Assembly: GCA_016223165.1 (NCBI GenBank)
Contig: JACRPO010000012.1
Span: forward strand, 620,001-684,000
Source: Burkholderiales bacterium
Lineage (GTDB): Bacteria > Pseudomonadota > Gammaproteobacteria > Burkholderiales > Burkholderiaceae_C
Length of the DNA stretch: 64,000 nt
Direction: 5' to 3'
Positions 7,929 through 17,420 of the stretch are shown here, in pieces. The notes under the pieces are model-generated. The model ran no database searches. It had not been told where the DNA came from and worked only from the letters and a program-made list of their open reading frames with translations. Every line of letters starts with the position of its first letter. The stretch's first letter is position 1. The translations under genes and the position numbers were made by a program.

Positions 7929-9479
7929 CTAGTTCTTCAGGCTCGTGTTCCAGAAGAACGGGTAGGTGTGCGGCGTGTAGCCTTCCAGCGCCGGCGCGCG
8001 CGCCGACAGGCTGGCGAACTTGCCGACGTGGATGTAGGGCACCTCGTCGTACACCACCTGCTGCACCTTGGCCCACAGGGCGCCGCGCCTGGCCGGATTG
8101 GGCTCCTGGTTCAGCGCGGCCAGCGCCTGCTGCTTGGCCGGCGAGCTCCACCAGCCCGGCGCGCCGTCGCCCAGCTGCGGCGGCGACAGCATCGGCTCGG
8201 GAAACAGGCCCGAGTGCGTGATGTAGATGTCCCACAGCTTCGGGTCGGCACGGCGTTGCAGCAGCGTCGCCCACTCGACGACGTTGAGCTCGGCCTTGAA
8301 GCCGGCGCGCTTGAGCTGCTCAGCCATGATCAGCGCCATGTTGTGGTGGAAGTCGTACTGCCGGCTCGTCAGGATGCGCACCGGCTCGCCCTTGTAGCCC
8401 GCCTGCTCGGCCTGGGCCCTCGACTTGCGCGCGTCGCGCTCGTTGTAGTTCGCCGTGCCGGCGTCGGAGTAGAACGGCGTGCCCTTCGGAAAGTGGTTGC
8501 CTTCGGCAATGAACGAGCGCGTGTCGCCGAAGCCCGCGGCCAGCATCTCGCCCGGGCCGAGCGCGGTCTGCGCGGCCTTGCGGATGGCCTGGCGTGCCAT
8601 CGAGCCCTCCTTGGTGTTGAACACCAGGTAGGGGAATCCGAACGAAGGCGTCAGCAGCGGCACCACCTTGTCCGCGGCCTTCTCCAGGCGGCCCAGCGCC
8701 TCGATGGGCAGCAGGTCGGCATAGTGGAACTGGCCGGCCAGTGCGCCCTCGACCCGCGTGTTGGCGTTGGGCACCGGCACGAAGCGCAGCTCCTCCATCG
8801 TGGCCGTGCGCCTGCCGCTGTAGCCGCTCGGCGCTTCCTTGCGTGCCGCGTAGTCGGCAAAGCGCGTCAGCAGCACGTACTGGTCGGGCCGGCGCTCCTT
8901 GAACCGGTACGGGCCGGTGCCGATGAACTCGCGCAGCGGCTGGGCGATGGACTCCTTCGCCATGATGGCCGCCATGCCCGAGGGCATGGCCAGCTGCGCT
9001 AGCAACGGCGCGTAGCCGTTCTTGAGCGTGATCTCGACACCCAGCGGCCCTTTGGCAACCAGGCTCTCGACCTGCGCATTCACCGACTTGCCGCGCGGCG
9101 ACACTTCCATCCAGCGCTTGAGGCTGGCGACCACGTCTTCGGCATCGAGCTCGCGCCCGCTGTGCAGCTTGACGCCCTTGCGCAGCGTGATGCCGTACTG
9201 CCTGCCGTCGGCCGACACCTTGGGCATGCCCTCGGCCAGCATCGGCACCAGGTTCGACTTGGCATCGAAGGTGTAGAGCGTCTCGAAGACGTGCTGCATG
9301 ATGATGCACACGAGATCGGCCGGCGTGGACTGCACGTCCAGCGTCGGCGGCTCGCCGATCATGGCCAGGTTGAGGGCCGACTTGCTCTGGGCCTGGCCCG
9401 CCCCGGGCAACGCGAGGCCGATGGTCCCTGCGGCGGCCGCCACCAGCGTGGCGCGGCGGCGGATGGGTACGACGTGCAT
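7929..9479 (-). CDS. ABC transporter substrate-binding protein, family 5 (peptide/opine type)
   Basis: 516 residues from ATG 9479, with a ribosome site (GGAGGA) about 6 nt upstream. The N terminus is a Tat/Sec-like signal (PIRRRATLVAAAAGTIGLALPGAGQAQ). The mature part has the family-5 pattern: EPPTLDVQSTPADLV, FETLYTFDAKSNLVPMLAE, YGITLRKGVKLHSGRELDAEDVVASLKRW, FIGTGPYRFKE, and a C-terminal PYIHVGKFASL. It should capture a peptide-like or N-acylated ligand in the periplasm for the DppB/DppC-like pair. Its promoter region holds two TGAAA-N5-TTTCA dyads, one only 16 nt from the start codon, so expression is probably under direct operator control. It starts the transporter-rpiR-D-aminoacylase unit. 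Confidence 0.92.
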   Translation of the reverse strand: MHVVPIRRRATLVAAAAGTIGLALPGAGQAQSKSALNLAMIGEPPTLDVQSTPADLVCIIMQHVFETLYTFDAKSNLVPMLAEGMPKVSADGRQYGITLRKGVKLHSGRELDAEDVVASLKRWMEVSPRGKSVNAQVESLVAKGPLGVEITLKNGYAPLLAQLAMPSGMAAIMAKESIAQPLREFIGTGPYRFKERRPDQYVLLTRFADYAARKEAPSGYSGRRTATMEELRFVPVPNANTRVEGALAGQFHYADLLPIEALGRLEKAADKVVPLLTPSFGFPYLVFNTKEGSMARQAIRKAAQTALGPGEMLAAGFGDTRSFIAEGNHFPKGTPFYSDAGTANYNERDARKSRAQAEQAGYKGEPVRILTSRQYDFHHNMALIMAEQLKRAGFKAELNVVEWATLLQRRADPKLWDIYITHSGLFPEPMLSPPQLGDGAPGWWSSPAKQQALAALNQEPNPARRGALWAKVQQVVYDEVPYIHVGKFASLSARAPALEGYTPHTYPFFWNTSLKN

Positions 9480-9494
9480 GCAGCGTCCTCCGGG

Positions 9495-9509
9495 TGAAAG
9501 TTTTTTTCA
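9495..9509. promoter_or_regulatory. candidate RpiR operator, proximal (TGAAA-N5-TTTCA)
   Basis: Plus strand TGAAAGTTTTTTTCA, an inverted repeat with 5-bp arms. It lies 16-30 nt upstream of the binding-protein ATG (9479), immediately before the ribosome site, where a bound protein would block transcription. The same arm and spacer pattern recurs at 9578. Assignment to the RpiR protein of this cluster is inference. Confidence 0.5.
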
Positions 9510-9577
9510 GGGCGACCAAGCGTAAGACACGACGCCCGCCTCATGCGACCCGGGAGAACCCGAATGCGGAGGCGAAG

Positions 9578-9592
9578 TGAAAGCGGCTTTCA
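9578..9592. promoter_or_regulatory. candidate RpiR operator, distal (TGAAA-N5-TTTCA)
   Basis: Plus strand TGAAAGCGGCTTTCA; with flanking bases the dyad is a perfect 7-bp stem (GTGAAAG / CTTTCAC, 9577-9593). Its centre is 83 bp from the proximal copy, close to eight helical turns, which suits cooperative binding or looping. It lies in the 138-bp gap between the deaminase gene and the binding-protein gene, and could also act as a weak hairpin behind the deaminase gene. Confidence 0.5.
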
Positions 9593-9617
9593 CACATTTC
9601 GTGCGCGCGTTCAGCGT

Positions 9618-10958
9618 TCAGAAGAAGGTGCGCACCGCATCGACGACGCGATAGTCGTCCTCGACGATGGGCATCCACTGCCACTTGTCGAAGGTGGTGC
9701 AGGGATGCGCGATGCCGAGCCCCACGCGCTCGCCCACCGCCGGTGCGGCCGCCTCGTCGGCGCCATCCCAGCGCAGATAGGCGTGCTGGTCGTTCAAGGC
9801 CGTGATGCGCCAGCTGGCCGGCACGCCGGCGGGCTGCAACGCGCCGCGCGGTGCGCGGGCGAACGGCGTCGGCAGCGCGACGTCGAAGGAGACGTCGCGC
9901 CTGCCGGCGGCGAGGATGGCCAGCCCCGGCTCCGGGCGGCTTTGCACGAGCGTCCAGACCTCGAGCGCCGGCCGCAGCGTACTGCCCGCCGCAGAGCCGA
10001 GGCGCTCTTCGACGACGCCGACCAGCCGCTTGTAGTGGCCATGGTCGTGCGTGATGTAGCAGCCCGAGCGCAGCAACCCGCGCACCGGCCGCGACCCCGC
10101 CTCTGAGCGCGCCCCTGAGAGCGCCGGCCGCAGGCGCGGTGCAACGAGGTCGAAGATGGCCGAGCCGCCGGCCGACACCAGCACCTCGTCGGCCTCGAAC
10201 CAGCCACGCGCATGGCACTGCCGCGCCACGGCCTCGACGCGGTCCATCAGCGCCTGGGCATAGGCGGCGTCGGTGTCGGTGCGCCCTTGCGCCGCCAGGC
10301 CCTCGTAGCACTCGATGCCGACGAGCCGCACGGCGGCGCTGGCATGCAGGCGCTCAGCCAGTGCCAGCGCCGTGGCTTCGTCGCGGCAGCCGGTGCGCCC
10401 GCCCGGCACGCCGACCTCGAGCAGCACCTCGAAGGGCCGGGTGTCGCCGCCGCTGGCGGCGGCCTCGCCGGACGCCCACTGCTCGATGAGCGCCAGCTGC
10501 GCCGTCGAGTCGACGAGGAAGATCACGCGCAGGTCGCCATGCAGCGCGCGCAGCCGCTGCAGGCCGGCCAGGTCGGCATCGCTCACAACCTGGTTGGCGA
10601 TGAGCGCGCGGCGCACGCCGGCGGCGACGCCGATGCCGAGCTGCGTCACCGTCGCGAAGGTCATGCCCCAGGCACCGGCGTCGAGCTGGCGCGCGAAGAG
10701 CTGCGGCGACATCGTCGTCTTACCGTGCGGCGCGAGGTCGATGCCCCAGGCACGCACCTGCTGCTGCATCCACGCGAGGTTGTGCTCGAGCGCCTCGCGC
10801 TTGATCACGGCCAGCGGCAGCGGCAGGTCGCCGGCGAGCACGTTCCATTTCAACGCCGCCAGCTCGTGCGCATGGCGCGCCGGCTCGCCGTGCGGGTAGC
10901 CCTTCATGCCGGGCTCGATGAGCGCGGCGGTGGTTCGCGGGTCGGGTGGCGAGGTCAA
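9618..10958 (-). CDS. D-serine/D-amino acid deaminase-like PLP enzyme (alanine-racemase-fold)
   Basis: 446 residues from TTG 10958 (LTSPPDPRTTAALIEPGMKGYP), chosen because GAAGGGA lies 5 nt upstream; ATG 11015 would add 19 residues without conservation. Family features: DLAPHGKTTMSPQLFARQLDAGAWGMTFAT with the PLP-binding Lys near the N terminus, LLEVGVPGGRTGCRD, LVGIECYEG, VSAGGSAIFD, the SGCYITHDHGHY loop, and a C-terminal HPCTTFDKW that in this fold (fold-type III D-threonine aldolase/D-serine dehydratase group) supplies metal ligands. It probably converts a D-amino acid to the 2-oxo acid plus ammonia, completing the pathway that starts with the D-aminoacylase. It is first in the cluster on the minus strand. 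Confidence 0.85.
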   Translation of the reverse strand: MTSPPDPRTTAALIEPGMKGYPHGEPARHAHELAALKWNVLAGDLPLPLAVIKREALEHNLAWMQQQVRAWGIDLAPHGKTTMSPQLFARQLDAGAWGMTFATVTQLGIGVAAGVRRALIANQVVSDADLAGLQRLRALHGDLRVIFLVDSTAQLALIEQWASGEAAASGGDTRPFEVLLEVGVPGGRTGCRDEATALALAERLHASAAVRLVGIECYEGLAAQGRTDTDAAYAQALMDRVEAVARQCHARGWFEADEVLVSAGGSAIFDLVAPRLRPALSGARSEAGSRPVRGLLRSGCYITHDHGHYKRLVGVVEERLGSAAGSTLRPALEVWTLVQSRPEPGLAILAAGRRDVSFDVALPTPFARAPRGALQPAGVPASWRITALNDQHAYLRWDGADEAAAPAVGERVGLGIAHPCTTFDKWQWMPIVEDDYRVVDAVRTFF

Positions 10959-11025
10959 GGGAGTCCCTTCAGTCGCGGGCGGGCCAGGGCGCGCGCGCGG
11001 CCCGGCCGCAACCAACCGAAGCGGC

Positions 11026-12708
11026 TCAAGTCGCCCCGTCCGTCTTCTTCAGCATGCCCGACAGCGCCTGCGCGACGCCGCTGATGCCCTCGTTGGCCAG
11101 CCCAGCGTCCTTCATCACCGCGTCGACGATGGGCTTGGCCAGTTGATATTGAAGAGCCGAGTTCATAACCTGCTCCGGAAACGTCGCACCGGCCGAAGCT
11201 CCTTCGAGGGCGGCGCCGTTCGCCGGCACACCCGGCATGCCGCTGACCTGGAAGATCCGGATCGAATCGATCTTCTCCATCGGCCGCACGGCTTGTTCGA
11301 GGATCTGGGGCAGCTGTTGCAGCAGCAAGGTGCGCAACTGCAGATCGATCTGCGCCGCCGACAAGGTGTTGAGTGCCTCGTTGATCGCCCGCTTGCCCTC
11401 GGCTTCAGCCACCGCCGCGGACTGGCGCGCCTTGGCCTCGATCGTGATCGCCTCGGCATGGTCCAACGCGGCCTCCTTCTCGGCCGACGCAGCCACCTTC
11501 ACGGCGATGGCGTTCTGTTCGGCCTCCTTCGCAGCGTCGATGAGCTGGATGGCTTTCTCGCGTTCGGCCACCGCCACCTGACGCGCGGTGTTCACGCCCT
11601 CCTCGGCCTTCACCGCCTCGGCGCGCGCCACGTTGGCAGCGGCATCGGCATCCGACTGTTCGCGTGACTTGGTTGCGATGGCGATCTGCGTCTCCTGGCG
11701 CGCGATCTCGACCTGTTTGCGTTGCTCTGCGCGCTGCATCTCGGTCTTGCGCTCCAGCTCGATCTCGCGCGTCTGCAGCACGAGGTTCTTGTCGATCTCG
11801 GCCGCCTTGATCTCGCGGTCGGCTTCGATGCGCTTCTGGCTGACCTGGCGTTCAGCCTCGATCTTGGCCGCCTCGGCCTCGCGGCTGCGTTCGGCTTGCT
11901 GAGTGGCGATGAGGGCCGCTTGTTCGGCGCGCGTAGTCTCAATCTCGCGCCGCTGCGAGAGCGTGGCGAACTCCTGGTCCTTCTCGATCGTGAGCTTCTG
12001 TCGCGTGGCATCGAGGTTCTTGGTCCGCACCTGGACTTCGGTGTCCTGCTCGACATCGTTGCGCTGCTTGCGCCGCGCTTCGGTCTGTTCGGTCAGGCGG
12101 GTCAGGCCTTCGGCGTCGAACGCATTGTTCGGATTGAAGAACTGCTTGTCGGTCTGATCCAGGCTGGTCAGCGACACCGACTCCAGCTCAAGGCCGTTCT
12201 TCTCCAGGTCTTCGGCGACAGCGTTCTGCACCGCCTGCACGAAGTCGCGCCGCTTGTCCTGCAGTTCCTGGATCGTCATCGTGGCGGCCGTGGCGCGCAG
12301 CGAGTCGACGAACTTGTCCTCGACCAAGGCCTTCAATTCGTCGGGACTCATCGTGCGCGCGCCCAGTGTCTGCGCCGCGATGCTCACGGCCTCTTCGGTC
12401 TGCTTGACACGCACGAAGAACGCGGCCGTCACGTCGACGCGCATGCGGTCCTTGGTGATCAGGCTCTCGCGTTCACGCCTGACGACCTCGAGCTTCAGCG
12501 TGTTCATGTTCACGAGCACGCGCTCGTGGAAAACGGGCAGCACGATGGCGCCGCCGTCCATGATGACCTTCTGCCCACCCAGTCCGGTGCGAACGAAGGC
12601 GGTCTCCTTGGTGGATCGCTTGTACAGGCGCGCAAAGACGATGCCAATGGTCAGCAAGGCGAGCAGTGCGATGCCCGCGAGACCTGCCACTTCGATCAAC
12701 GATGTCAT
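11026..12708 (-). CDS. yqiK: flotillin-like SPFH protein (YqiK family)
   Basis: 560 residues from ATG 12708. An N-terminal membrane segment (IEVAGLAGIALLALLTIGIVFARL) is followed by an SPFH/band-7 domain to about residue 210 (FVRTGLGGQKVIMDGGAIVLPVFHERVLVN, then DRMRVDVTAAFFVRV). A long Ala/Glu/Arg/Gln coiled coil with flotillin-type heptads spans roughly 215-460, and a C-terminal oligomerisation part follows (LNTLSAAQIDLQLRTLLLQQLPQILEQ). Such proteins form detergent-resistant membrane assemblies on the cytoplasmic face. Genes for a YqiJ-like, a PspA-like and a ribbon-helix-helix-like protein precede it on the same strand. Flotillins normally pair with an NfeD/YqiJ partner, and that gene lies 54 nt upstream. 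Confidence 0.92.
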   Translation of the reverse strand: MTSLIEVAGLAGIALLALLTIGIVFARLYKRSTKETAFVRTGLGGQKVIMDGGAIVLPVFHERVLVNMNTLKLEVVRRERESLITKDRMRVDVTAAFFVRVKQTEEAVSIAAQTLGARTMSPDELKALVEDKFVDSLRATAATMTIQELQDKRRDFVQAVQNAVAEDLEKNGLELESVSLTSLDQTDKQFFNPNNAFDAEGLTRLTEQTEARRKQRNDVEQDTEVQVRTKNLDATRQKLTIEKDQEFATLSQRREIETTRAEQAALIATQQAERSREAEAAKIEAERQVSQKRIEADREIKAAEIDKNLVLQTREIELERKTEMQRAEQRKQVEIARQETQIAIATKSREQSDADAAANVARAEAVKAEEGVNTARQVAVAEREKAIQLIDAAKEAEQNAIAVKVAASAEKEAALDHAEAITIEAKARQSAAVAEAEGKRAINEALNTLSAAQIDLQLRTLLLQQLPQILEQAVRPMEKIDSIRIFQVSGMPGVPANGAALEGASAGATFPEQVMNSALQYQLAKPIVDAVMKDAGLANEGISGVAQALSGMLKKTDGAT

Positions 12709-12762
12709 GTCCTGAGTTCTCCCTCTGTGAGCGTAGCTCTTCGTGTGCGCGGCGGCGGCTGC

Positions 12763-13389
12763 CTACATCAGGCTGGGATGCGGATTCGCGATGCAACGGT
12801 AGAACGCCCCGCTCTTGCGGACGATAAGCACCTGGGCACCCTCCTCGAAGATCTCGTCGTCGAAGTCGGGCTCGACCATCAGGTAGTGCGAGCGGCCGTG
12901 ACCGTCCTTCACGCGCGCCTGTGCCGCCAGGCCTCGGCGCGCCGCTCCGCCAACGATGACCGCGACACGGCCGACCAGGGTCTGTTCGCTGACGGCGCTG
13001 GTCTCGTCTCGCGGCACGATGTGCGCGATCAGCGAGCCGAGGCCGCGCACGGTCGCCAGACCGGCCGGTACCGCCAGCGGCACGGCCAGCCAGACGGGCA
13101 GATAGGCACCGACGAGTCCGTGCGCCACCAGCTGCAACGCATAGCCGAACAGCGTGTACCCGGCCAGGAACAGCAACAGCAGCACGAGCGCGGGCACCTT
13201 CCCCAGGTGCAGCCAGCCGAGCACGCGATCCAGACCCCCGTCGGCCTCGAACTCCGGCAGCAGGTGATCCAGGAAGTTGCTGGGGCTCAGCGAGACAAGC
13301 ATGCCCAGGCCCTCAAGCAGCGCGATGCCGACGATCAGCGCCAAGCCGATGCCGAATGGCGTCGTCTCCGGCACGGTAAAGAGGCTCAC
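12763..13389 (-). CDS. yqiJ: YqiJ/NfeD-like membrane protein with OB-fold domain
   Basis: 208 residues from GTG 13389, whose GTGA overlaps the stop of the PspA-like gene. The N-terminal half has three to four membrane helices (GIGLALIVGIALLEGLGMLV, ALVLLLLFLAGYTLFGYALQLV, WLAVPLAVPAGLATV). The C-terminal half is a soluble beta-rich OB-like domain (VGRVAVIVGGAARRGLAAQARVKDGHGRSHYLMVEP, then EEGAQVLIVRKSGAFYRCI). NfeD-type proteins of this layout accompany stomatins and flotillins and help organise them. Conserved order with the yqiK-like gene supports the call; the symbol follows the E. coli pair by resemblance only. Confidence 0.85.
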   Translation of the reverse strand: MSLFTVPETTPFGIGLALIVGIALLEGLGMLVSLSPSNFLDHLLPEFEADGGLDRVLGWLHLGKVPALVLLLLFLAGYTLFGYALQLVAHGLVGAYLPVWLAVPLAVPAGLATVRGLGSLIAHIVPRDETSAVSEQTLVGRVAVIVGGAARRGLAAQARVKDGHGRSHYLMVEPDFDDEIFEEGAQVLIVRKSGAFYRCIANPHPSLM

Positions 13390-14057
13390 GCCTTGCCCGC
13401 CTTCAGCTGAGCAATGCGTTCGGCAATCTTGTTCTCGCGCACCAGGTCATCCAGTTCCTTGAGTTGGGCGGCTTGCTGCAGCGTGGTGCTGCGCGCGATC
13501 CCCGACAGCCCGGTCTGCCGCTCGTACAGTCGGTCGAAGGCGCCGGTGACTGTACCCATGCGCTGTTCGGCCGATCCGCCTGCACCCGCCGGAGCTGCCG
13601 CCGAAACAGCGGCGGCGCGGCTCTGGCGGAACTGCACAAGGGCTTCCTCCATCTCGCGCTTCTTGGCCAGGAGCGCGGCAACGTATCCCTGCAGTTCGTT
13701 CTCCTGCCGCGCCAGCTCGGCCAACGTGCTCTCCAGCACAGGTAGTTGTGCTTCGATGTCGAGCTGGCGCGCAACCGCCGCGCGCACCAGGTCATCGCGC
13801 CCCTGCCCCAGCGCTTGCTCGACCTGCGCGGCCAGCTTGGCGTGCTGCCCGTTCAAGCTGGCGTGCTGCTGCTGCGAGAGGTGTCTGTTGGCCGTGACGA
13901 TGCCCAGTTCGTGGCGCACGTCGGCGACGACCGAGTCGGCGTCGCGGATCGACTGCTCCATCATCGCTTCTGGCGCCTGGTCTTCGATGCGGTCCAGCAA
14001 GGCATGCACGCCACCGGCGATGACGCGGCCCACGCGGGTCTTCAGGGTGTCAGCCAT
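13386..14057 (-). CDS. PspA/IM30-family protein (YjfJ-like)
   Basis: 223 residues from ATG 14057. Almost entirely helical, in the ESCRT-III-like PspA pattern: a start with small and basic residues (LKTRVGRVIAGGVHALLDRIED), the QAPEAMMEQSIRDADSVVADVRHELG segment, a long coiled coil with ELARQENELQGYVAALLAKKREMEEAL, then a hinge and C-terminal helices. These proteins coat and stabilise the inner membrane under stress. It lacks the canonical amphipathic N-terminal helix of E. coli PspA, as YjfJ-type members do. The gene lies one nucleotide downstream of the ribbon-helix-helix-like gene and overlaps the yqiJ-like gene by 4 nt, so the products are very likely made in a fixed ratio. Confidence 0.88.
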   Translation of the reverse strand: MADTLKTRVGRVIAGGVHALLDRIEDQAPEAMMEQSIRDADSVVADVRHELGIVTANRHLSQQQHASLNGQHAKLAAQVEQALGQGRDDLVRAAVARQLDIEAQLPVLESTLAELARQENELQGYVAALLAKKREMEEALVQFRQSRAAAVSAAAPAGAGGSAEQRMGTVTGAFDRLYERQTGLSGIARSTTLQQAAQLKELDDLVRENKIAERIAQLKAGKA

Positions 14058-14058
14058 C

Positions 14059-14562
14059 TCAGGCTCCTTTCGAGGGGTGAAGTGCGGCAGTCAGCTCCAG
14101 CACGCCCGCCATGTGCCGGCGGACGACAGCCGGGTCGTAGGCGGCGGCCGCTGTCGTCGTCGCCTGGCGCAGCAGCGTTTCGAAGAGGGCGAAGCTGCGC
14201 CGCACCAGGGCGTCTTCCAGCCTGGCAGCCTGCGCGTCGTCAGTCGGGGCCTGGCTCATCATCACCGCCAGGGTTGCAGTCGCGTGCTCAAGCAAGGCCG
14301 CCATAACCTCGGAATGGCGACCGGACAGCCCCTCGATGCGAACGAGGGCCTCGCGCAGCCGCCCGGTGAGGTCGCGTGCCCAGGCATGGGCAGCAACATA
14401 GTCGAAGGCGCCGTCGTGCTGCCGCTTCAACTGCCCCAGCAGCACGCGCAGCTTGTCGCTGTTCGTTGCGGCACCCTCCACCTGCAATTGCGCCAGCCAG
14501 ATGTAGATGTCACTCGGAATGCGCGCCGACAGCGGTTCCATCGTCGCGGCTTGGGTCACCAT
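14059..14562 (-). CDS. putative ribbon-helix-helix-type protein heading the pspA-yqiJ-yqiK operon
   Basis: 167 residues from ATG 14562 (MVTQAATMEPLSARIPSDIYIWLAQLQVEG); an internal ATG (MEPLSARIP) is possible. The first 45 residues look like an RHH/Arc fold: a short beta strand (LSARIP) then two helices (SDIYIWLAQLQVEG, NSDKLRVLLGQLKRQH). The remainder is a helical, Ala-rich region with no motif I recognise. It is the first gene of the operon, 26 nt or so behind a strong promoter, and ends one nucleotide before the PspA-like start. It could be an autoregulator or a cytosolic partner of the PspA-like protein. Function not established. Confidence 0.7.
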   Translation of the reverse strand: MVTQAATMEPLSARIPSDIYIWLAQLQVEGAATNSDKLRVLLGQLKRQHDGAFDYVAAHAWARDLTGRLREALVRIEGLSGRHSEVMAALLEHATATLAVMMSQAPTDDAQAARLEDALVRRSFALFETLLRQATTTAAAAYDPAVVRRHMAGVLELTAALHPSKGA

Positions 14563-14946
14563 CGTTGCACCGGGATTGAGTTCGATTGAACGCGATCGTA
14601 TTCTAATGAGTGCGTTTGTCAACACCTGGGCCACGAGTGGGCCACGAGTCGTTGTGGGACGCGGTCCACCGGCACATGTGTGCGGATGCTCGCCCGAGAT
14701 CCGGCGCCCGTCGACCCCCGCCGGCGTGCCGGCGGTCGTCCTTCTCGACTTTGCCGAGGTGGTGGCGCTCCACTCGGCCAGCCGGCCACCGAAGCGGCTG
14801 CGCGAAAGCCGCCCCGACCACCGCGCCTGCTCGTCGCCTCGTCCCTCGGCGAGCGGCCGATTTGCTGCGCCGCCGACGATCGACGGCGGAGCATGTAGGC
14901 TTGCCGATCTGCATCGAGAGCGTTGTTCGCGAAAACGGGACCCACG
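14563..14946. other. 384-bp divergent intergenic region between the stress operon and xthA
   Basis: The left 60 bp is AT-richer than its surroundings and carries the sigma-70 promoter of the minus-strand operon (14595-14622). The remaining roughly 320 bp is GC-rich. Frames open on both strands, but none has a convincing start, ribosome site or conserved sequence, and I see no gene there. The last 40 bp before xthA contains no clear promoter consensus. Confidence 0.6.
14595..14622 (-). promoter_or_regulatory. sigma-70 promoter of the RHH-pspA-yqiJ-yqiK operon
   Basis: On the minus strand a perfect -35 box TTGACA (14617-14622) and a -10 box TACGAT (14595-14600) are separated by 16 bp, in a locally AT-rich stretch of an otherwise 70 % GC sequence. 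Transcription would start near 14588, leaving a leader of about 26 nt before the ATG at 14562. Confidence 0.65.
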
Positions 14947-15723
14947 ATGAGACTCGCTACCTGGAACGTCAATTCGCTCGCCGTGCGCCTGCCGCAGGTG
15001 CTGGAGTGGTTGGCCGCGCATCCGCAGGACGCGATGGTGCTGCAGGAAACCAAGCTCACCGACGACAAGTTCCCGCACGCCGAGTTCGAGGCGGCCGGCT
15101 ACGACGCGAAGTGGTTCGGGCAGCGGACCTACAACGGCGTCGCGCTGCTGACACGCGGCGACGGGCCGGCGGACCTGCTGCGCAACATCCCGGGCTTCGA
15201 GGACGAGCAGGCGCGTGTCATCGCCGGCACGGTGGGTGGTGCCGGCGGCTTGCGCGTCATCGGCGCCTACTTCCCGAACGGGCAGGAGCCGGGCAGCGAC
15301 AAGTTCGCCTACAAGCTGCGCTGGATGGAGGCGCTGCGCGACTGGGTCCGCGCCGAGCTGGCCACTCACCCGAACCTCGTGCTGATGGGCGACTTCAACA
15401 TCGCGCCCGAGGACCGTGACGTGTACGACCCCATGCTGTGGGCCGGCCAGATCCATTGCACGCCCGAGGAGCGCGCGCACTTCCGGCAACTGCTGGAGCT
15501 CGGCCTCGCCGACGCCTTTCGGCTGTTCGAGCAGCCGCCCAAGAGCTGGAGCTGGTGGGACTACCGCAACCTGGCGTTCCGCAAGAACCAGGGGCTGCGC
15601 ATCGATCACATCCTGGTCAGCGATGCGCTCAAGGGGCAGGTGCGGGCATGCGGCATCGACAAACTGCCGCGCAAGAACGAGCGGCCGAGCGACCACGCAC
15701 CGGTGTTCGTCGAGCTGACCTGA
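14947..15723 (+). CDS. xthA: exodeoxyribonuclease III
   Basis: 258 residues from ATG 14947 (MRLATWNVNSLAVRLPQVLEWL), the usual start of the family. Catalytic motifs: WNVNS at residue 6, the metal-binding Glu in VLQETKL near 35, YFPNGQ, GDFNIAPEDRDVYDP around 150, the WSWWDYR signature, LRIDHILVS, and the terminal SDHAPV with the catalytic Asp-His pair. Role: AP-endonuclease and 3'-5' exonuclease in base-excision repair, cytoplasmic. It is a single-gene unit, divergent from the stress operon and convergent with ntrC. Length is normal (E. coli 268). Confidence 0.95.
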   Translation: MRLATWNVNSLAVRLPQVLEWLAAHPQDAMVLQETKLTDDKFPHAEFEAAGYDAKWFGQRTYNGVALLTRGDGPADLLRNIPGFEDEQARVIAGTVGGAGGLRVIGAYFPNGQEPGSDKFAYKLRWMEALRDWVRAELATHPNLVLMGDFNIAPEDRDVYDPMLWAGQIHCTPEERAHFRQLLELGLADAFRLFEQPPKSWSWWDYRNLAFRKNQGLRIDHILVSDALKGQVRACGIDKLPRKNERPSDHAPVFVELT

Positions 15724-15753
15724 GCGGCCACGCCGGCCGGCACAGGCGCGGCA

Positions 15754-15776
15754 CACGGCGGCGTGGAACCGCCGTG
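15754..15776. terminator. hairpin between convergent xthA and ntrC
   Basis: CACGGCGG (15754-15761) and CCGCCGTG (15769-15776) form a perfect 8-bp GC stem with a 7-nt loop in the short gap between the two convergent genes. There is no T-tract on either side, so it could be a bidirectional pause or factor-dependent end rather than a classical intrinsic terminator. Confidence 0.45.
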
Positions 15777-15811
15777 CACGCCGACGGTGGCCCGGCGCCC
15801 GACACTAGGCT

Positions 15812-17389
<1,578 letters not shown>

Positions 17390-17420
17390 GCGCGGCTCCT
17401 CGTCAGGCCCAAGGACGGGA

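Noticed and set aside
14603..14914. Possible minus-strand gene between the stress operon and xthA.
   Set aside because: The frame is Arg-rich, has no ribosome site, and overlaps the promoter region; no similarity that I recognise.
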